DNA of 64,000 nt, taken from Epiperipatus broadwayi. Lineage: Eukaryota > Onychophora > Udeonychophora > Euonychophora > Peripatidae. The stretch spans positions 1,995,615 to 2,059,614 of the forward strand of contig JAQFVV010006354.1 of assembly GCA_028023455.1 (NCBI GenBank), read 5' to 3'. The first letter of the stretch is position 1. Each line of letters opens with the position of its first letter. The notes under the pieces were generated by a model, which ran no database searches, was not told the origin of the DNA, and was given only the letters and a program-made list of their open reading frames with translations. Shown here in pieces: positions 1 to 19,529 of this stretch. A program made the translations under genes and the position numbers.

Positions 1-1194
1 ATAATTAGTTTGTTTATCTAAAATCGTGAGCAACTGGGCAAGTTGAATAAGACTTGTTTTGGTTAAGTTATAAATTAATCACCCAATAAATGATGGGTGG
101 GGAAAACGAAAATGAATTATATGCTTGCGATTTTAGAATATCATTGGCATTTCTTTTAAAATATAAATACATAAATCTAAATGAAAATTATTTGCCACTT
201 GGAAATAAAAGAAAAGAAAAACATTTTATAGGAGGCTTAATATTGATTAGTTATATAGAGTTATAAGACTACATATTTTGAAGACATTTAATATAGATGA
301 TTAAAATATACATATTACAGAGAAGGCAGGATTTAAGAATTATGAGCGGTCAAAGTTCTTTTACCTTGTTTATTTAGAAGGGCGGTTTTACTAGGAGTCA
401 GTCCATTGGTATTGTTTCATTAGATCTAGGGTAGCATTATTATTTGAGTGTTAGCATTTCACTTTCACTCGAAAAATACATAAAGTTCATTAGTACGAGA
501 TGCAGAGCTTCGTTCATGGGAACAGCATATTAGAATGGAGGAAAAAGGCGAAATTTCCCCTACTCATGGTAACTTGGGTGAGAATCAAAACTGGCATGAA
601 ATATGTATAGCAACATAATTATTTTATGGTCTCTTCTCCTCTCTGTGGATTCAAATCCAGCAGTATATATACTTTTATTTTGAAGATGTAACTTAGCAAC
701 TACTGATGGACCTGAGGTGGTTTAAGCACTTAAGGTTCATTTGGAATAGTTTGACCGGATATTCTTATCTAGTAAGATGTTTGAAACAATGTGATTTTGT
801 TATCAGTTTCTCGAACGATTGTTTTAAAATAAATCTCATGATTTTAAAACAAGCTAGCATGGACAGTTTCCACTAATGGGTTTATTTTATTATTACAAAA
901 TCGTAATCTTTTACTTTTATCTAAGGGATCTTCCGGGTAATTGTTTTTCAAGAGACTTTTTAACAAGATTGCATCATTTCTAGTTACAAAATGATATATG
1001 AAAAAATAATAAGTTTCATATATGATACCTTATATATAATATAACTTTATTAATTTATTCACAATCTCCTACACTGAAATATATATAGATTTAATACTTA
1101 TGCCCATATACACATGAGAATATTATTAAATAAAATATTTTTAAATTAAAATACATACGTGTTTACATGATTTATGTTATAATACTAAGCAAAA
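1..1194. other. AT-rich stretch, no gene recognised
   Basis: No open frame of useful length and no recognisable protein similarity. A short tRNA-like B box (GGATTCAAATCC, about 649-660) follows a pyrimidine-rich run, but no matching A box or acceptor stem was found, so it is at most a decayed SINE scrap. Confidence 0.5.
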
Positions 1195-1322
1195 GATATA
1201 TATATATATATATATATATTAGCTATGTATATACATGTGTAAAGGTGGGTTTGAATATAGTTAGATGGTAGGAGATTGTATGTGGGCTGTGAAGCAGGAT
1301 CTGAGCATCAGGTCATCTGCTT

Positions 1323-1378
<56 letters not shown>
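1195..1378. repeat. Two TA microsatellites
   Basis: TA dinucleotide runs at about 1195-1220 and 1324-1378, separated by about 100 bp of non-repetitive DNA (GTAGGAGATTGTATG...). The second run makes an artificial Ile-Tyr open frame that is not a gene. Confidence 0.9.
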
Positions 1379-8329
<6,951 letters not shown>

Positions 8330-8720
8330 TAGTCTGTTGCTCTGGATTCACTGACGGTAGGCTTGGGCGAGTTGGTTAGTGGTTTCTTTGGAGCCAGTTC
8401 TTATGGTATTATAAGCAGTTAATGGAGACACATAATGTCTGAACCTGTCTTGGCAAGAAGCTTAGCACATCATGGTAAAGAAAATACTCTTGCTGTAGGT
8501 TTAATGTTCATTCTAGGTAGAATAATTACCGGATCAGCTTTCAGAATATGCAGGAATCATTCTTTCCAAGTATTTTTGGCAGGAATAGTTTATGCAAGTA
8601 TCCCTCAGAGTTGGTGGAAGTATTCGGAGGTTGTGGAATTCTCTCTTTCAGAATTGGGGTCTGTCTCCTCGAGCTGGTCCAAGCATTCTAGCTTTAGTCT
8701 AAGATAATCCGAAGGCCTAA
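8330..8720 (+). other. GC-richer island with a 90-codon open frame, unrecognised
   Basis: A plus-strand frame from 8435 to 8707 is open for 90 codons in a segment less AT-rich than its surroundings. The product is mildly hydrophobic in the middle (GLMFILGRIITG) and Ser-rich at the C-terminus, but matches no family I know. There is no upstream coding continuation, and both strands look equally uninformative. It may be a decayed repeat or a chance frame; a host exon cannot be excluded. No function is assigned. Confidence 0.25.
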
Positions 8721-9218
8721 TTAAGCCTTTTACAGCTGAATCATATCTCCTAAACCAACTACCAAACTTTTTCTTTTTAATTAAAATTTAAAAATTCTCT
8801 ATCTAGATAACAATAGTTATCTAATTAACAAAATAAATTGCCCTTTACAGATCTAGGAATCAACTAATGAAAAATTATTTTCTTTTTATTTTTGTTTTTC
8901 TTTTTAATTATTCTTATCTATATAAATCCCAAATCTGAAAAGCAATTTATTTGTACACTTTACTTTTACATAAATTTAACAAAAAAAGTAATCTTAGTTT
9001 TCTTTTTTTTTTTCAAAATTAAAATTAAAAACCAAATATAATTGTGATATTAAAATATAATTCCCACGCACATACATATATATTTGTACAAGCATTAAAA
9101 AAACAAAAAAACTTTTAATCAAGTTTTACAAACGAAATCTTATATAAAAATTTATTTTATTTTCTTCACCCATATAAAACTATAATTTTTGTAATGGTGT
9201 TTTAAACATCCATTACAA

Positions 9219-9300
9219 TATATATATATATATATATATATATTGAAGCAATCGGATCTAAGTTCGATCCTAGCTTCATGATCTTTCACATGTAGCCAAC
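9219..9300 (+). repeat. TA microsatellite followed by a B-box-like sequence
   Basis: A TA run (about 9219-9243) is followed by AGTTCGATCCT (about 9261-9271), which fits the Pol III B-box consensus GTTCGANNCC. Without an A box upstream (replaced by the TA run) this could be the 3' part of a tRNA-derived SINE. The left flank (CCATTACAATATA) also borders the TA run near 57955. Confidence 0.35.
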
Positions 9301-9379
9301 TTCAAACCCTTGTACTAACCTTGAATTTCCGATGCAATGGGGTTTTATACGTTCAGTCCACGCTAGTTTCCTTAAAGAA

Positions 9380-11787
9380 AAACTATTATAAATGTGTGTT
9401 AAAATTAACTCATTTGAGATTTAAACTAATCATTTCTATTATTAAATTCATGTTAGAATTATTCATGAATTTGTATATATTATAACTGCGTGGATTGTGT
9501 GTATATATTTATAAATATTTAAATGTACATATTCGTTCTAAAGTTTCATTGCGTTGGAAATGTTTTATTTTACTTTAAATAGTTTGTTCAAATTTTTAGT
9601 GATTAAAAGCTACATTCTTTTGATAAGCTTTCAGATTGTCCCTTTCCAAAAACAATGGGTAAAGTTTTTATTAATTAGAAAAAGATAAGTATTTAAAATG
9701 TAAGGATGGTCCTAATTAAAATCATTTTTTGATTTTAAAAATTCATTTTCTAATTAGAAAATGAATTCAAGTTTATGAGTTTGAAAGCCTTATCGAAGGA
9801 ATGTATCTAAAAACAACTAGTAAATTTTTGTAAGATTGATTAGGAAAGAAGCGCTAGCCTGAAGGCATCAGATAGAATATAAAGAGCCCAGGAAAATTTT
9901 CCAAGCAGCTATTATTCCTCATTAAGAGAAGCCATATATATTTCATTACAGAAGAAGCCGCCCAGTTAAATTATGAAGTAAAATAGTGTTTCTACCATGG
10001 TAGTGGGGGGGGGGCTTAACTTCAGGAGTCTGACTACAGTTCCTGAAGTTCCCTGAAACTCTTCAATGTGGCTGTAATATAAAATTCATATACCAATTGT
10101 AAGCTGCCAGAACCTTAGAGAAATCCTTCAAAATGTCATTCAAATAATTTTCCAAAATGCGCACCTACGTTTCATTCAACTGGACTCTACTGTGTGTAAT
10201 TTAAGGAGCCAACCATGAAGAAATGGTAATATCTTTCTTTTATGAATCGCTATTTTTTCTGGCCGGTCTTCAAACTTTATTTTACTCTACCTTTAAATTA
10301 AGTATTGTTAAAAGCTCTTCTCTTTCCTTGATGTATTAATGCTAGTTTAAATTATGTAGTAATTCTCTATCTTAATCTCTAGTCTTTAAATTTAATATTT
10401 GTTAACTTTCTCTTTTCTTACGATGGTGGTTCATTTATTATATTATATATATTTATCGTGTAATTTATTAATGTTGTTTATTTTTAATTATATGCCAGTA
10501 AAACTTCAACTCAATAATAATTTCTTTCCTTGCGTTTGCCTTGTTAAATAATATATTAATTTTTATAGCAATTCTTACCCACTAAAACTCATTGGATACA
10601 GTTCTATTAATTATCGAGTTGAAGGATTTATACAATTTTTGCTATTTTTATTAATAGCTAATAACAACAAATTATTAGCTCAATTTTTAACCTATGCTCC
10701 TGGCCACTTTACTGAGTTTATAATATTCATTTATCCACATTAATAATATTAAAATGTTTTGCTAAAGGTTGATAAAGGGAATAAAATGAACATATTCTAA
10801 TTTAAATTTGTATTTCTGTATTAATATTCAGGGAGAGCATAATGTTTGGGGCATGATTAATATGATTCTATAATTGCATTAAGTACTTTTTAGTTAAAGC
10901 TCATTTGACTTTTCAACTTGGTCAAGTCATCATGTAGAGCATTCTTTATATAAAATGGGTTTTAATTATTAAAAGATGAATACCAAGTCATCATTTTTCC
11001 AAACATTGCTGACACAAGCCATCTCCTGCTTCACATGCTTGTCCTCGGTGATATTACTGTTCATTAAATTACATAGGAAGAAAGCACTTCATCACTTGCT
11101 CATTTTATATTTGAACACCGAAGGTTTGAGGCTAAGACCCAAGCTGTTTTTCCATGTTCTATGGATCCTTCATATAGGGCATCAAAGTCTTGTCAAATAC
11201 AAGCACCCTGCTATTTTCTCAAATCACAGACAAGCCATTATTTTTCATATTTATTCTTATAGCTCATAAGTCGTCAGTACCGTTTATTTCTCAGTTCCAG
11301 TAAAGCCTGCTCTCATGCTCGTAAATCATGATGAATTGATTTTATTAAAGTTGAACAAATTCATATTTATTTATAATTAAGTAAGTTTTCTATTAAATAT
11401 TAAAATTATGCCCTAAACACGTATCTTGCTCTTTGTGAATTGATTTGCGAATGTGAAAATAAATCTCACATTCTTTCTTTTAGAATTTGAATCATAATTT
11501 CTGTCACAGCCAAATACCTTTATCTACTTTTACTTCCTTGTCGGGGCATAGATATATATATTTCTCCTAGAATATTGCATAATTGTATTGACATATAATA
11601 AGGACTGCCATTCTTATTGTAAATATAAATTCCGTTTAAAGACTAGAGATAATCTATATCATAATCTAAAAGTTGAACAAAATTATTATTATTATTAAAC
11701 ATTTTATTAACACATTTGTTTTTTAACTTTCTTTCTTATTCAATAATTATTTTTGATATTAATGCTCGCTGTCTGCATTGGTAACCC

Positions 11788-11789
<2 letters not shown>
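9380..11789. other. No recognised gene
   Basis: AT-rich with a more balanced part at 9840-10220 and a 97-codon plus-strand frame at 10976-11269. That frame's product resembles nothing I recognise and shows no repeat or domain structure. A G9 homopolymer lies near 10007-10015. Nothing here can be annotated with confidence. Confidence 0.4.

Positions 11790-11855
<66 letters not shown>
11790..11855. repeat. TA microsatellite
   Basis: Uninterrupted TA run of about 33 units. Confidence 0.93.
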
Positions 11856-11858
<3 letters not shown>

Positions 11859-12118
11859 TTGATTTATAAAGATTCTTGGTTATTTTATTATACTTCATTA
11901 AAGTTAAATCAGGGGTCTCATTAATCATCATCATCCGTTGAGCTAGTTCCTTGGCACATAGTCATGTACCATCAATATATGTCTTCCATTGATTTGATCT
12001 GAGCTTGTGAGTTGGGTTTAAATTCAGTTTGAACCACCTGAGTTTGAATCCGACTTTGAGTTTGGGTTTGTTGATGTGTTGGCTTCTTTTTGACTGGTAC
12101 AATATGTATATATATATA

Positions 12119-12185
12119 TGAAAGGCCTCATAGTGACATGTATAAGGCATCTGCCACTTCTCTGAACTGAGTTCGAATTCAAAAA
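12119..12185 (+). repeat. Possible tRNA-derived SINE head
   Basis: The segment reads like a degraded tRNA: a GGCCTCATAGTGACATG start, an AAGGCATCTGCC middle that is common in tRNA-derived SINEs, and a B-box-like GAGTTCGAATTC at about 12169-12180. It lies just after a short TA run. No target-site duplication was found, so the call is tentative. Confidence 0.35.
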
Positions 12186-12189
12186 TTGT

Positions 12190-13560
12190 TTTTCTACAGA
12201 TTAATTGAAAAAATTATGCAATATTGGTAGATATTTGGATAATCTTAATTATAAGGAAAAGTAAAGAAGATCCTCAAACCAATTAATTAATTCTTAAATG
12301 CAAACCTAATAAATATTAATTCTATGTTTACAGTTTTTCTATAAGAGGATATTGAAGAAACTTGATAAAGATTGAAATGCTATATTTTACTATATATATA
12401 TAATTTGTTTTAAAATACATATGAAAATTAAAAAAAAAACCATATGTTTAATGATTTCAGTAATATTAATTTAAAAGCAAAATAACTGTTTTCTCAAATA
12501 ATATGATTAAATATGTATTTATAAGAGTAACATCAAGCAATAATAACTGTTCATCAATATTTTTACTATAATGAACAACCATCTCTTTGCCCGAAAATAC
12601 ATTAATAAGCAAGACCTATACAAATATCTACTTTAAAAGCGGTTAGTATGGCAACAGACAGCTTTTACTTAGCAAATGTTTTTTTTTTCTAATAAGAATA
12701 AAGTGGGATAAGACAGCTGTGAAATAGAAATCAATTTTTAAATCAAAATATTTATTAAAAATAGATAAAACAAAACATTTTAATATTTAAATAAAGGGAA
12801 GTTTTACTTTCTCGGTAATGTCTATATAAGATTATGTAAAAAAAAAAAAAGAAGTTATTTATGTAGTGTCTCACTCTGTCTATAAATAGTGAATTAATTT
12901 AAAATTTTAGAATACAAAATTACTCTAAATTTTACTATTACAAATGTACTATTAGAAAATGCTTAGTGTAAATTGTTAACCCTTTGAATTTCAGGCGGCC
13001 ATTTTTAATTTTTAGAAAAATTTACCCTAACTCTAATAACTTAGATATTTTGTGTTTGAATGTAATAAATATAAAAAAAAAACATGCTGTAAAAGTAAGG
13101 TCATATATGAAAGAATGTAATGAAGCTGTTAAAATAATCATTTCATAAAGAAAAAGTTAAAAAAATATATATTTTTATACTTTTAAGAATGTTTATTTTT
13201 ACACTGATTCACAAATCCTAAATTTTGAAATTCAAATGATTAAATGACAATTTCATAAATAGCTTCATCACATCCGTCACAAAATTTCAAAAAAAAAAGA
13301 TGTATTGGAAGTCTTACATGAGGTAATTTTTCACTGATAAAATTACTAAAACAGCGGCCTTGCTGTGGTCCATTTTTCTTCTAGAGCCAGATGTGTCCAT
13401 TTGTTCAAAAGTACCTATAACAATATGAATGGTTTTTAGTGGAGAAAAAAGTAATAGAACAGTGTAATTCAAAAATAAATAAACTCATAAAAAATAAAAT
13501 GAATAAAAATAAATCAATAAAGATAATTTTTTATTATTATTAACAATGATTACATGTGTG
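12190..13560. other. AT-rich stretch, no gene recognised
   Basis: Only AT-rich DNA with short homopolymers. No frame, RNA gene or repeat that could be matched within the window. Confidence 0.45.
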
Positions 13561-13957
13561 GAAGAAAGGCTGAGTTCAAATACATGGCACTATAACACAG
13601 AGTGGATGGATTGATGAAGCCAGAAACTGTGTATAAAATATCCTATATTATATGAAATTCCAGTTGTGTAGCATAAACTTGTATATAAATATATTTATTA
13701 TTTTGCATAAAAGATATGAAGAAAGGCTGAGTTCAAATACATGACACTATAATACAGAGTGGATGGATTGATGAAGCCACAAAGTGTGTATAAAATATCC
13801 TATATTACATGAAATTCCAGTTGTATAGCATGTACTTGTATATAAATATATTTATTATTTTGCATAAAAAATATGAAGAAAGGCCGAGTTCAAATTCATG
13901 GCACTGTGACAATAAGTGGATAGATTGAGGAAGCCAGAAAATCTATACAATATCCTA
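13561..13957 (+). repeat. 157-bp tandem repeat, about 2.5 units
   Basis: Units start at 13561, 13718 and 13875, each opening with GAAGAAAGGC and followed by a GAGTTCAAAT block. The first two are nearly identical over 157 bp. The third decays after about 80 bp. The GAGTTCAAAT block resembles a Pol III B box and a GTGGATGGATTGATGAAGCC block is shared, so the array could derive from a tandemly duplicated SINE-like sequence. This origin is an inference; the tandem structure is seen directly. Confidence 0.9.
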
Positions 13958-14159
13958 TATTACTTGCCTAAAATTGACACAAATCAATTGAGGGTCATAA
14001 CTTTAGCACTGATGCAATAATTCGTCCATAAATTCAAACTTTGTCACGTGTGATACACTATTCATATTTATAATCATGCCAAAAAATGCATTAGCTCACG
14101 CAGTGATAGATACCCCAGTCCCCAACTTTTTTCCATTCTACAACATATTTATTTGAAAA

Positions 14160-14770
14160 TATTATAATTTATTATTCTATAGCATTTTTAGTTCTTTCAG
14201 TACATCGAAAATATTATAATTTACTATTCTATAGCATTACGATAGAATGACAGTCTGTTAAGCTAAATTGCGCAGACGCTGTGAGAATGTTGTTAATAAA
14301 TGAATACCTTCGAACAACCACATGATATAGTATTTATATAAGAGTAAAAGGAATCCCTCTTACTCCTACAACTCAAATGTTTATATATGAGCAAATCTAA
14401 AGTAGTTGTAACGAAGGCGTGACTACATAATAGTCACTTTAAATTACTATATATAATGTCTGTATGAATGGCGCGAATGAAATTTTCTAGAATTTACTGA
14501 ATGCCACTCCAAACGAAACTAAATCATATACGAATAAGCATTTATTTTATAACGTCTTGCATGCGATTATAATTACGATAGAATGACAACCTGTTAAGCT
14601 AAATTGTGCAGACGCTGTGAGAATGTTGTTAATAAATGAATACCTTCGAACAACCACATGACATAGTATTTATATAAGAGTAAAAGGAATCCCTCTTACT
14701 CCTACAACTACTTCGTTACAACTACTTTAGATCAAAAATATTATAATTTATTATTCTATAACATATTTAT
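14160..14770 (+). repeat. ~330-bp satellite family, locus 1, ending in an inverted piece
   Basis: The block beginning GATAGAATGACA occurs at 14241 and again at 14577, a period of 336 bp. The second unit stops at about 14710 and is followed by a short inverted piece (14711-14735), the reverse complement of the segment near 14394-14416. Each unit carries a palindrome (14341-14367 and 14677-14703) with pairing GAGTAA/TTACTC. The family recurs at 55 kb. Flanking ATATTATAATTTA blocks (about 14157, 14209, 14737) are also repeated. No coding capacity. Confidence 0.85.
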
Positions 14771-15830
14771 TTGTTTTAGTAATATAAAATATTATAATTT
14801 ATAAATATATATATATATAAAAGTAATTACATACCCTTGAACGTTATCCAAAAACGTAATTTGAGAAGAGGGCCCAGAATGACTGACAACTTCAACGGAA
14901 AGTCACAATAAAATCTTCAGTAATTGATCCAATAATTGTGGAATAACTTTTTTACGATAAATAAAATGATAAAAATAAAAAATAAAAAAAAATTTTTAGG
15001 TACACTTCGCTAAAAATATTCATAAAAAATCTAAAAATTGTCGTACAAAAAAAATTCTTAGAATTTCAGGTAGATATTGAAATCACGCAAAGAATGACGT
15101 ATTGAGGGTATGTGTGACGTTTACCGTTTACACGTAAACTCAACTCAAAATAGAAATTTCTAGAAAAGTCATACAAAAGTCGTACTGGGGGTCAAAGGAT
15201 TTTAATTAAATATTATTGACTGAGATTTTTCTTATTAATCTAATGGGTAAAATCTCGAATAATGAAAAAAATTATTTCCCAACTTTGAATAATATAAAAA
15301 TTTATTCTTAAAACAAAAAATAATCTCAATAATTTTTTATCAAAAAGCCTAACAAATTGATTAATGAAGAATCTAGAAAAATAAAGCATATAGAGAAAGC
15401 ACAAATAAGATAGCACAATTTATAAATGTAAAAGATATACACCTGGGTCTCGTTTTATGCAATAGATAGGTTCCTCAGAAAACACATGCAAACAAAATCG
15501 TGCAAAAATAGATGTAACTTACATTGAAAAGGGATGGATGCGGTCTGTGATTTTTCAAAATTCGCGTAAAAGTAAAGCACCAACGTAAAATTACTTTAAA
15601 ATTTGTGCAAAAAAAAAAAAGGAAATAAAATATGACTAATAAAAAAGTTCAAATTTGAAAAAATTTGATACAAGACCAACTTTTTTTAACTATAATATGT
15701 AATTTTATTCAAAACAATATATTTTTATGCATAATTTACAGTAATTTACATTTTTATACACGTTTTAATTATTATCGCTATTTGCCGTTAAACAGGTTCA
15801 TTTGCAAACTGATAAAAAAAACAGATTCTT
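14771..15830. other. No recognised gene
   Basis: AT-rich, with A-rich runs near 14985, 15610 and elsewhere. No coding or repeat identity found. Confidence 0.4.
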
Positions 15831-15985
15831 CTGATGTGATGTGATGTAGCTACTCCTTAAACGAAGTCAAGAATCTCTCAGCAATTATACCAAGAAAAAC
15901 TTGTTAGCTACTTCATTTTACATACCCCAGTCTAATTTTTCCCATATTCTGCTCCATCCCATTTCCACAACATAATTGTAAGTGC
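15831..15985 (-). mobile_element. LINE-B 3' end, 5'-truncated copy
   Basis: From GATGTGATGTGATG to TTTCCACAACATA this matches the 3' end of the larger LINE-B at 27146-27300, including the CTGCTCCATCCCATTTCCACA block. On the minus strand the element ends in short ACATC-type tail repeats, as the larger copy does. Only the last ~150 bp are present, the usual result of incomplete target-primed reverse transcription. Confidence 0.75.
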
Positions 15986-15989
15986 TCGA

Positions 15990-17884
15990 AATTTATTATT
16001 TAAAGTAATAGCGCATTATCGGAGTTTGACTTCCTGTGAAACATGAATCGCATAACTTCAAAATCGTATTAAATAAGTCTGCTTAAAAAGAGCCCTGGGT
16101 GTACTTTAAATGTACAAATAAAATTATAGCAAAATTATTTATTCCACTGGTTTTATGTTACAAGATTTTTTATAGTGAAACCATTTCTACAGAGACTACA
16201 ATAAAAAATAGTATGTTTCCATATGCAATATGCTAAAGTTATATTCTATTGCATAAAATCAATTGCTATTTGTTTTCAAGGATTTATCATTTTAAATAGT
16301 ACAATGTTAACAATTAAACAAAATAAAAGTAATTTTTATAAAAGTCAGTTTAATATACATTTCCTTTGTTTTTTTTTACTTATTTGTTATATATTCTAAT
16401 TTGTTTTCCAGACAAACTGGATATTTAATTTCTGTTCTCATCTCTTACACATTAGAACATAATACAATGGTGATCAAAAGTTCAAAGATCTTGACTCAAA
16501 GTTCAACACTGTATAATCTAATGTTCAAATAATGCATGAGTTTCATAGCTATAAATTTTTAATTAATTGATTGATTTTATGTTTCCACATCGCTTAAGAT
16601 TTTCCAAATAATTGAAGTAGCAACCATGTTATAGTTATGGATTATCATTATTTTCAGCCATAAATGTAAATTAGATTGGATATCATTTAAAATATTTTTA
16701 TCATATAACTTTATAATCGTTTTTAATGTCAACACCTCTTCTTTTTACAGCAAGCATTAAACAATTTAATAAACTATTTTATATTTTATCATACAGGTTT
16801 AAAATGATGATTATATTCATATATAACATTTTTTCTAATAATGTGCAGAACAGTTTTTTTTTTTTTTGTTTAAAAGATCAATTTTAGAATTGAGAGAATT
16901 AATTTACCAGGCTATAATTTGAATCAATTTTCACATTTTATTATAAGTATATGCATTATTGTGTTTCAAAACTTATATCTTTGCATTGTCTAAATTAAAT
17001 AAATTACCAAGTTCAACTTGTTTCCAACTGCATTAAAACAAGTCTATAAATACTTAGAAAGTTTTTATTCGAAGTGTTAAAAAATAACATTCTTTTTGAA
17101 TGCATTACATCTACATGAAACCAATAAGACGTCATAAAATATTAATTTTGGAACGTTATCATTACTTTTTTGTCTACAAGATTAAATATTATTTTAAAAA
17201 GTATTTTCTCTCTAAAACGACTAAACAATCATGCAATAAAAAACATGAGATCAGTGTTCAGTGTTTATAACAATAATATTTCGATATTCTTTGGTGACGT
17301 TAAAATTTGGTAGTGCCTAATACAAATTAGTGATAGAGGTGAGAAGAGTAAGCATATTAGCCAAATAAATTTTCAATGTTCTCAACCAAACTTAATAAAA
17401 AAATATAAATATAAATCTATTTAAAACACATACTATTGATTGTTAAAATTAAATATCTTAACAATCTAAAAAATTATTGCCAATGCCCCAAAATATAAAC
17501 TTTTTTATTATTTCAATCAGACAATTAAATGAGTAATGAAAACAAATCATTATTTCTTATTAAACTCATCAATACTTGCCCGAAAGTAAACAGGCCAATC
17601 AAATAGCGAATTTTCCTCAACTGTAAACTTTAAGTTTTTTGCTAATGTCATTATAAAAAAGCTAAAAAAAAAAAAAAAAAAAAACGTTATCCCATTTTTT
17701 TTTTTTTTTTCATAGTTCAAATTGACTTCAAATTAGTTTTGATTTTCTAAATGTAGAGTTATTTTTGATTTTAATTACATGATATAATAAACATATAAAT
17801 GCTAGATGAATATTTCTTCCTTTTTATATTTCCAAGAGGTATTTTACAAAACACACTCCTTAGTAATTTTTTCTCTATTTATAT
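15990..17884. other. No recognised gene; A-run/T-run inverted pair
   Basis: AT-rich, non-coding. About 21 A's (near 17664-17684) are separated by a dozen bases from about 16 T's ending near 17710, which can fold back on themselves. It sits some 170 bp before the RTE copy and could be an older poly(A) insertion scar. Confidence 0.45.
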
Positions 17885-18906
17885 ATCATCATCATTATCA
17901 ACCATTATCAATCCACTGCAGGATGAAGGTCTCTCCAAGTTTAATCCATCTTCTCCGATCTTTAGCTTCTCTTCTCCACATCACCCCTACACATTTTCTT
18001 ATTTCATCCATCCATCTTACATGTGGTCTCCTTCTGGGTCTTTTACAATCTCTTGGAATCCAGTTTAAAATTTCAATTGTCCATCTATTATCATCTCTTT
18101 TAGCAATATGTCCAGCCCAACTCCATTTCAATCTTTTAATTTTTTCAATGAGGTCAGTAACACCTGTTTGTTCTCTTACCCATACATTGCATTTTCGATC
18201 TCTTCTTGTTACTCCCAACATACATCTCTCCATACTTCTTTGAGTGGTCTGAAGTCTCTGTATTGATCTTCTATTAAGTGTCCAAGTCTCAGATCCATAA
18301 GTAAGAACTGGTAAAACACATTTGTTAAAAACCTTTCTTTTCAAACACATAGGCATATTTCCTTTTAATATCAAGTTATTTCTACCAAAAGCACTCCAAC
18401 CAGTTTAATTCTATGATTAATTTCCTCTATTATGTTTCCATCTGTATTAATAATCTGACCAAGGTATTTGTAACTCTTAACTTCTTCTAATTCATCATAA
18501 TCAATCTTTATTTTCATATTTTGAGCAAATCGATTAAACATTACTTTAGTCTTTTTAATATTTATCTTTAGTCCTACTTTCCTACTTTCATCTGATAACT
18601 CCTGCAACATTTCCTGCAGCTAAGAAGCATTATTTGCAAAAACAACTACATCATCTGCGAAATCTAAATGACTTAAATAATCTCCATTTACTTTCACTCC
18701 TTTAGTTTCCCATTTTAATCTACAAAATACTTCTTGCAGCACTGCTGTAAAAAGTTTTGGAGATATGGAGTCACCTTGTCTTACACCTTTCTCAATGTTG
18801 ACTTTCCCAGTATCATTATGTAATCTAATTGTTGCTGTTGCATTTTTATAAATATTCTTTAAAATATGACAATATCCTGGATCTATACCTTGATGATCCA
18901 ATGCTT
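17885..18906 (-). mobile_element. RTE-type LINE, copy 1, 5'-truncated
   Basis: This minus-strand copy encodes the C-terminal half of a non-LTR retrotransposon polyprotein. From 5' to 3' it shows the RT motif GVRQGDSISPKLF (about 18775), the catalytic FADDVVVF (about 18655), the thumb-like KYLGQIINTDGNI (about 18450), and the C-terminal LTYGSETWTLNRR and KWSWAGHIAKRDDNRW blocks (18310-18080). These blocks are characteristic of RTE-clade elements. The reading is broken by an in-frame stop near 18620 and a frame change near 18370, but long stretches remain clean, so this is the youngest of the four RTE copies. The 5' end stops at a TA-cored hairpin. The 3' end on the plus strand begins with ATCATCATC. 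The plus-strand frames across it are antisense shadows. Confidence 0.92.
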
Positions 18907-18958
18907 TATATATATATATATATATATACAAGCATTGGATATCAATTGAAACATCAAG

Positions 18959-18995
<37 letters not shown>

Positions 18996-19011
18996 TTGAT
19001 GTTTCAATTGA
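18895..19011. repeat. Two adjacent TA-cored hairpins
   Basis: ATCCAATGCTT (18896-18906) is followed by a TA run and its inverse AAGCATTGGAT (18930-18940). Immediately after, TCAATTGAAACATCAAGTT (18942-18960) is followed by a second TA run and its perfect inverse (18993-19011). Each is a perfect-arm hairpin whose loop is the microsatellite. Confidence 0.93.
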
Positions 19012-19529
19012 GAATATTTTATTTTATTAAGTAGAAATAAAAAAAAAATATTTTGTTAGATAATGATACATTTATTATATAAATATTACAATAAATTTTA
19101 TTAATAGCTGTTACCCATTATATAATTTTGCAGTGGAGTATATTCTATATAAAAAATAACTTACAGGCAGCTTGAAATATTTTTAAATATTTTCAAGCGA
19201 ATTTTAACACATTTTATTTTTAATATCAATTTATACCATCAAAATAAAATTAACTAATAATTACATGAGTACTATTGTAAAAAAATACAAAGCAAAATCA
19301 TATTTAAAATACCCATATATCTCTAAAATAATAACAGATTTGAAGCACTTTATCAACTTTATAGTTTATTGTTGCAATACAAAGTTCACGTTAAATTATT
19401 TCTAGTAATGTTAGTAAATTATTTATTTTCTTTTTCTTGAGAAAAAGTTTCAATGCCTCAAGTATAACAATCAAAATAATTTTACTAATTGATATTCAAT
19501 ATTTTATTAGATCTGCTATAGAATAATCT
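19012..19529. other. No recognised gene
   Basis: AT-rich spacer between RTE copies 1 and 2. No repeat or coding identity found. Confidence 0.45.

Noticed and set aside
14455-14500. Ribozyme-like CTGTATGA...GAATGAAA in the satellite
   Set aside because: The core spacing and conserved CUGANGA are not met, and the 55-kb units do not keep it.
13561-14770. CRISPR array
   Set aside because: The repeats are long, contiguous and without unique spacers of fixed size, and the genome is eukaryotic.
17799-18243. Plus-strand frames of 89 and 145 codons
   Set aside because: Antisense shadows of the well-supported minus-strand RTE coding sequence.
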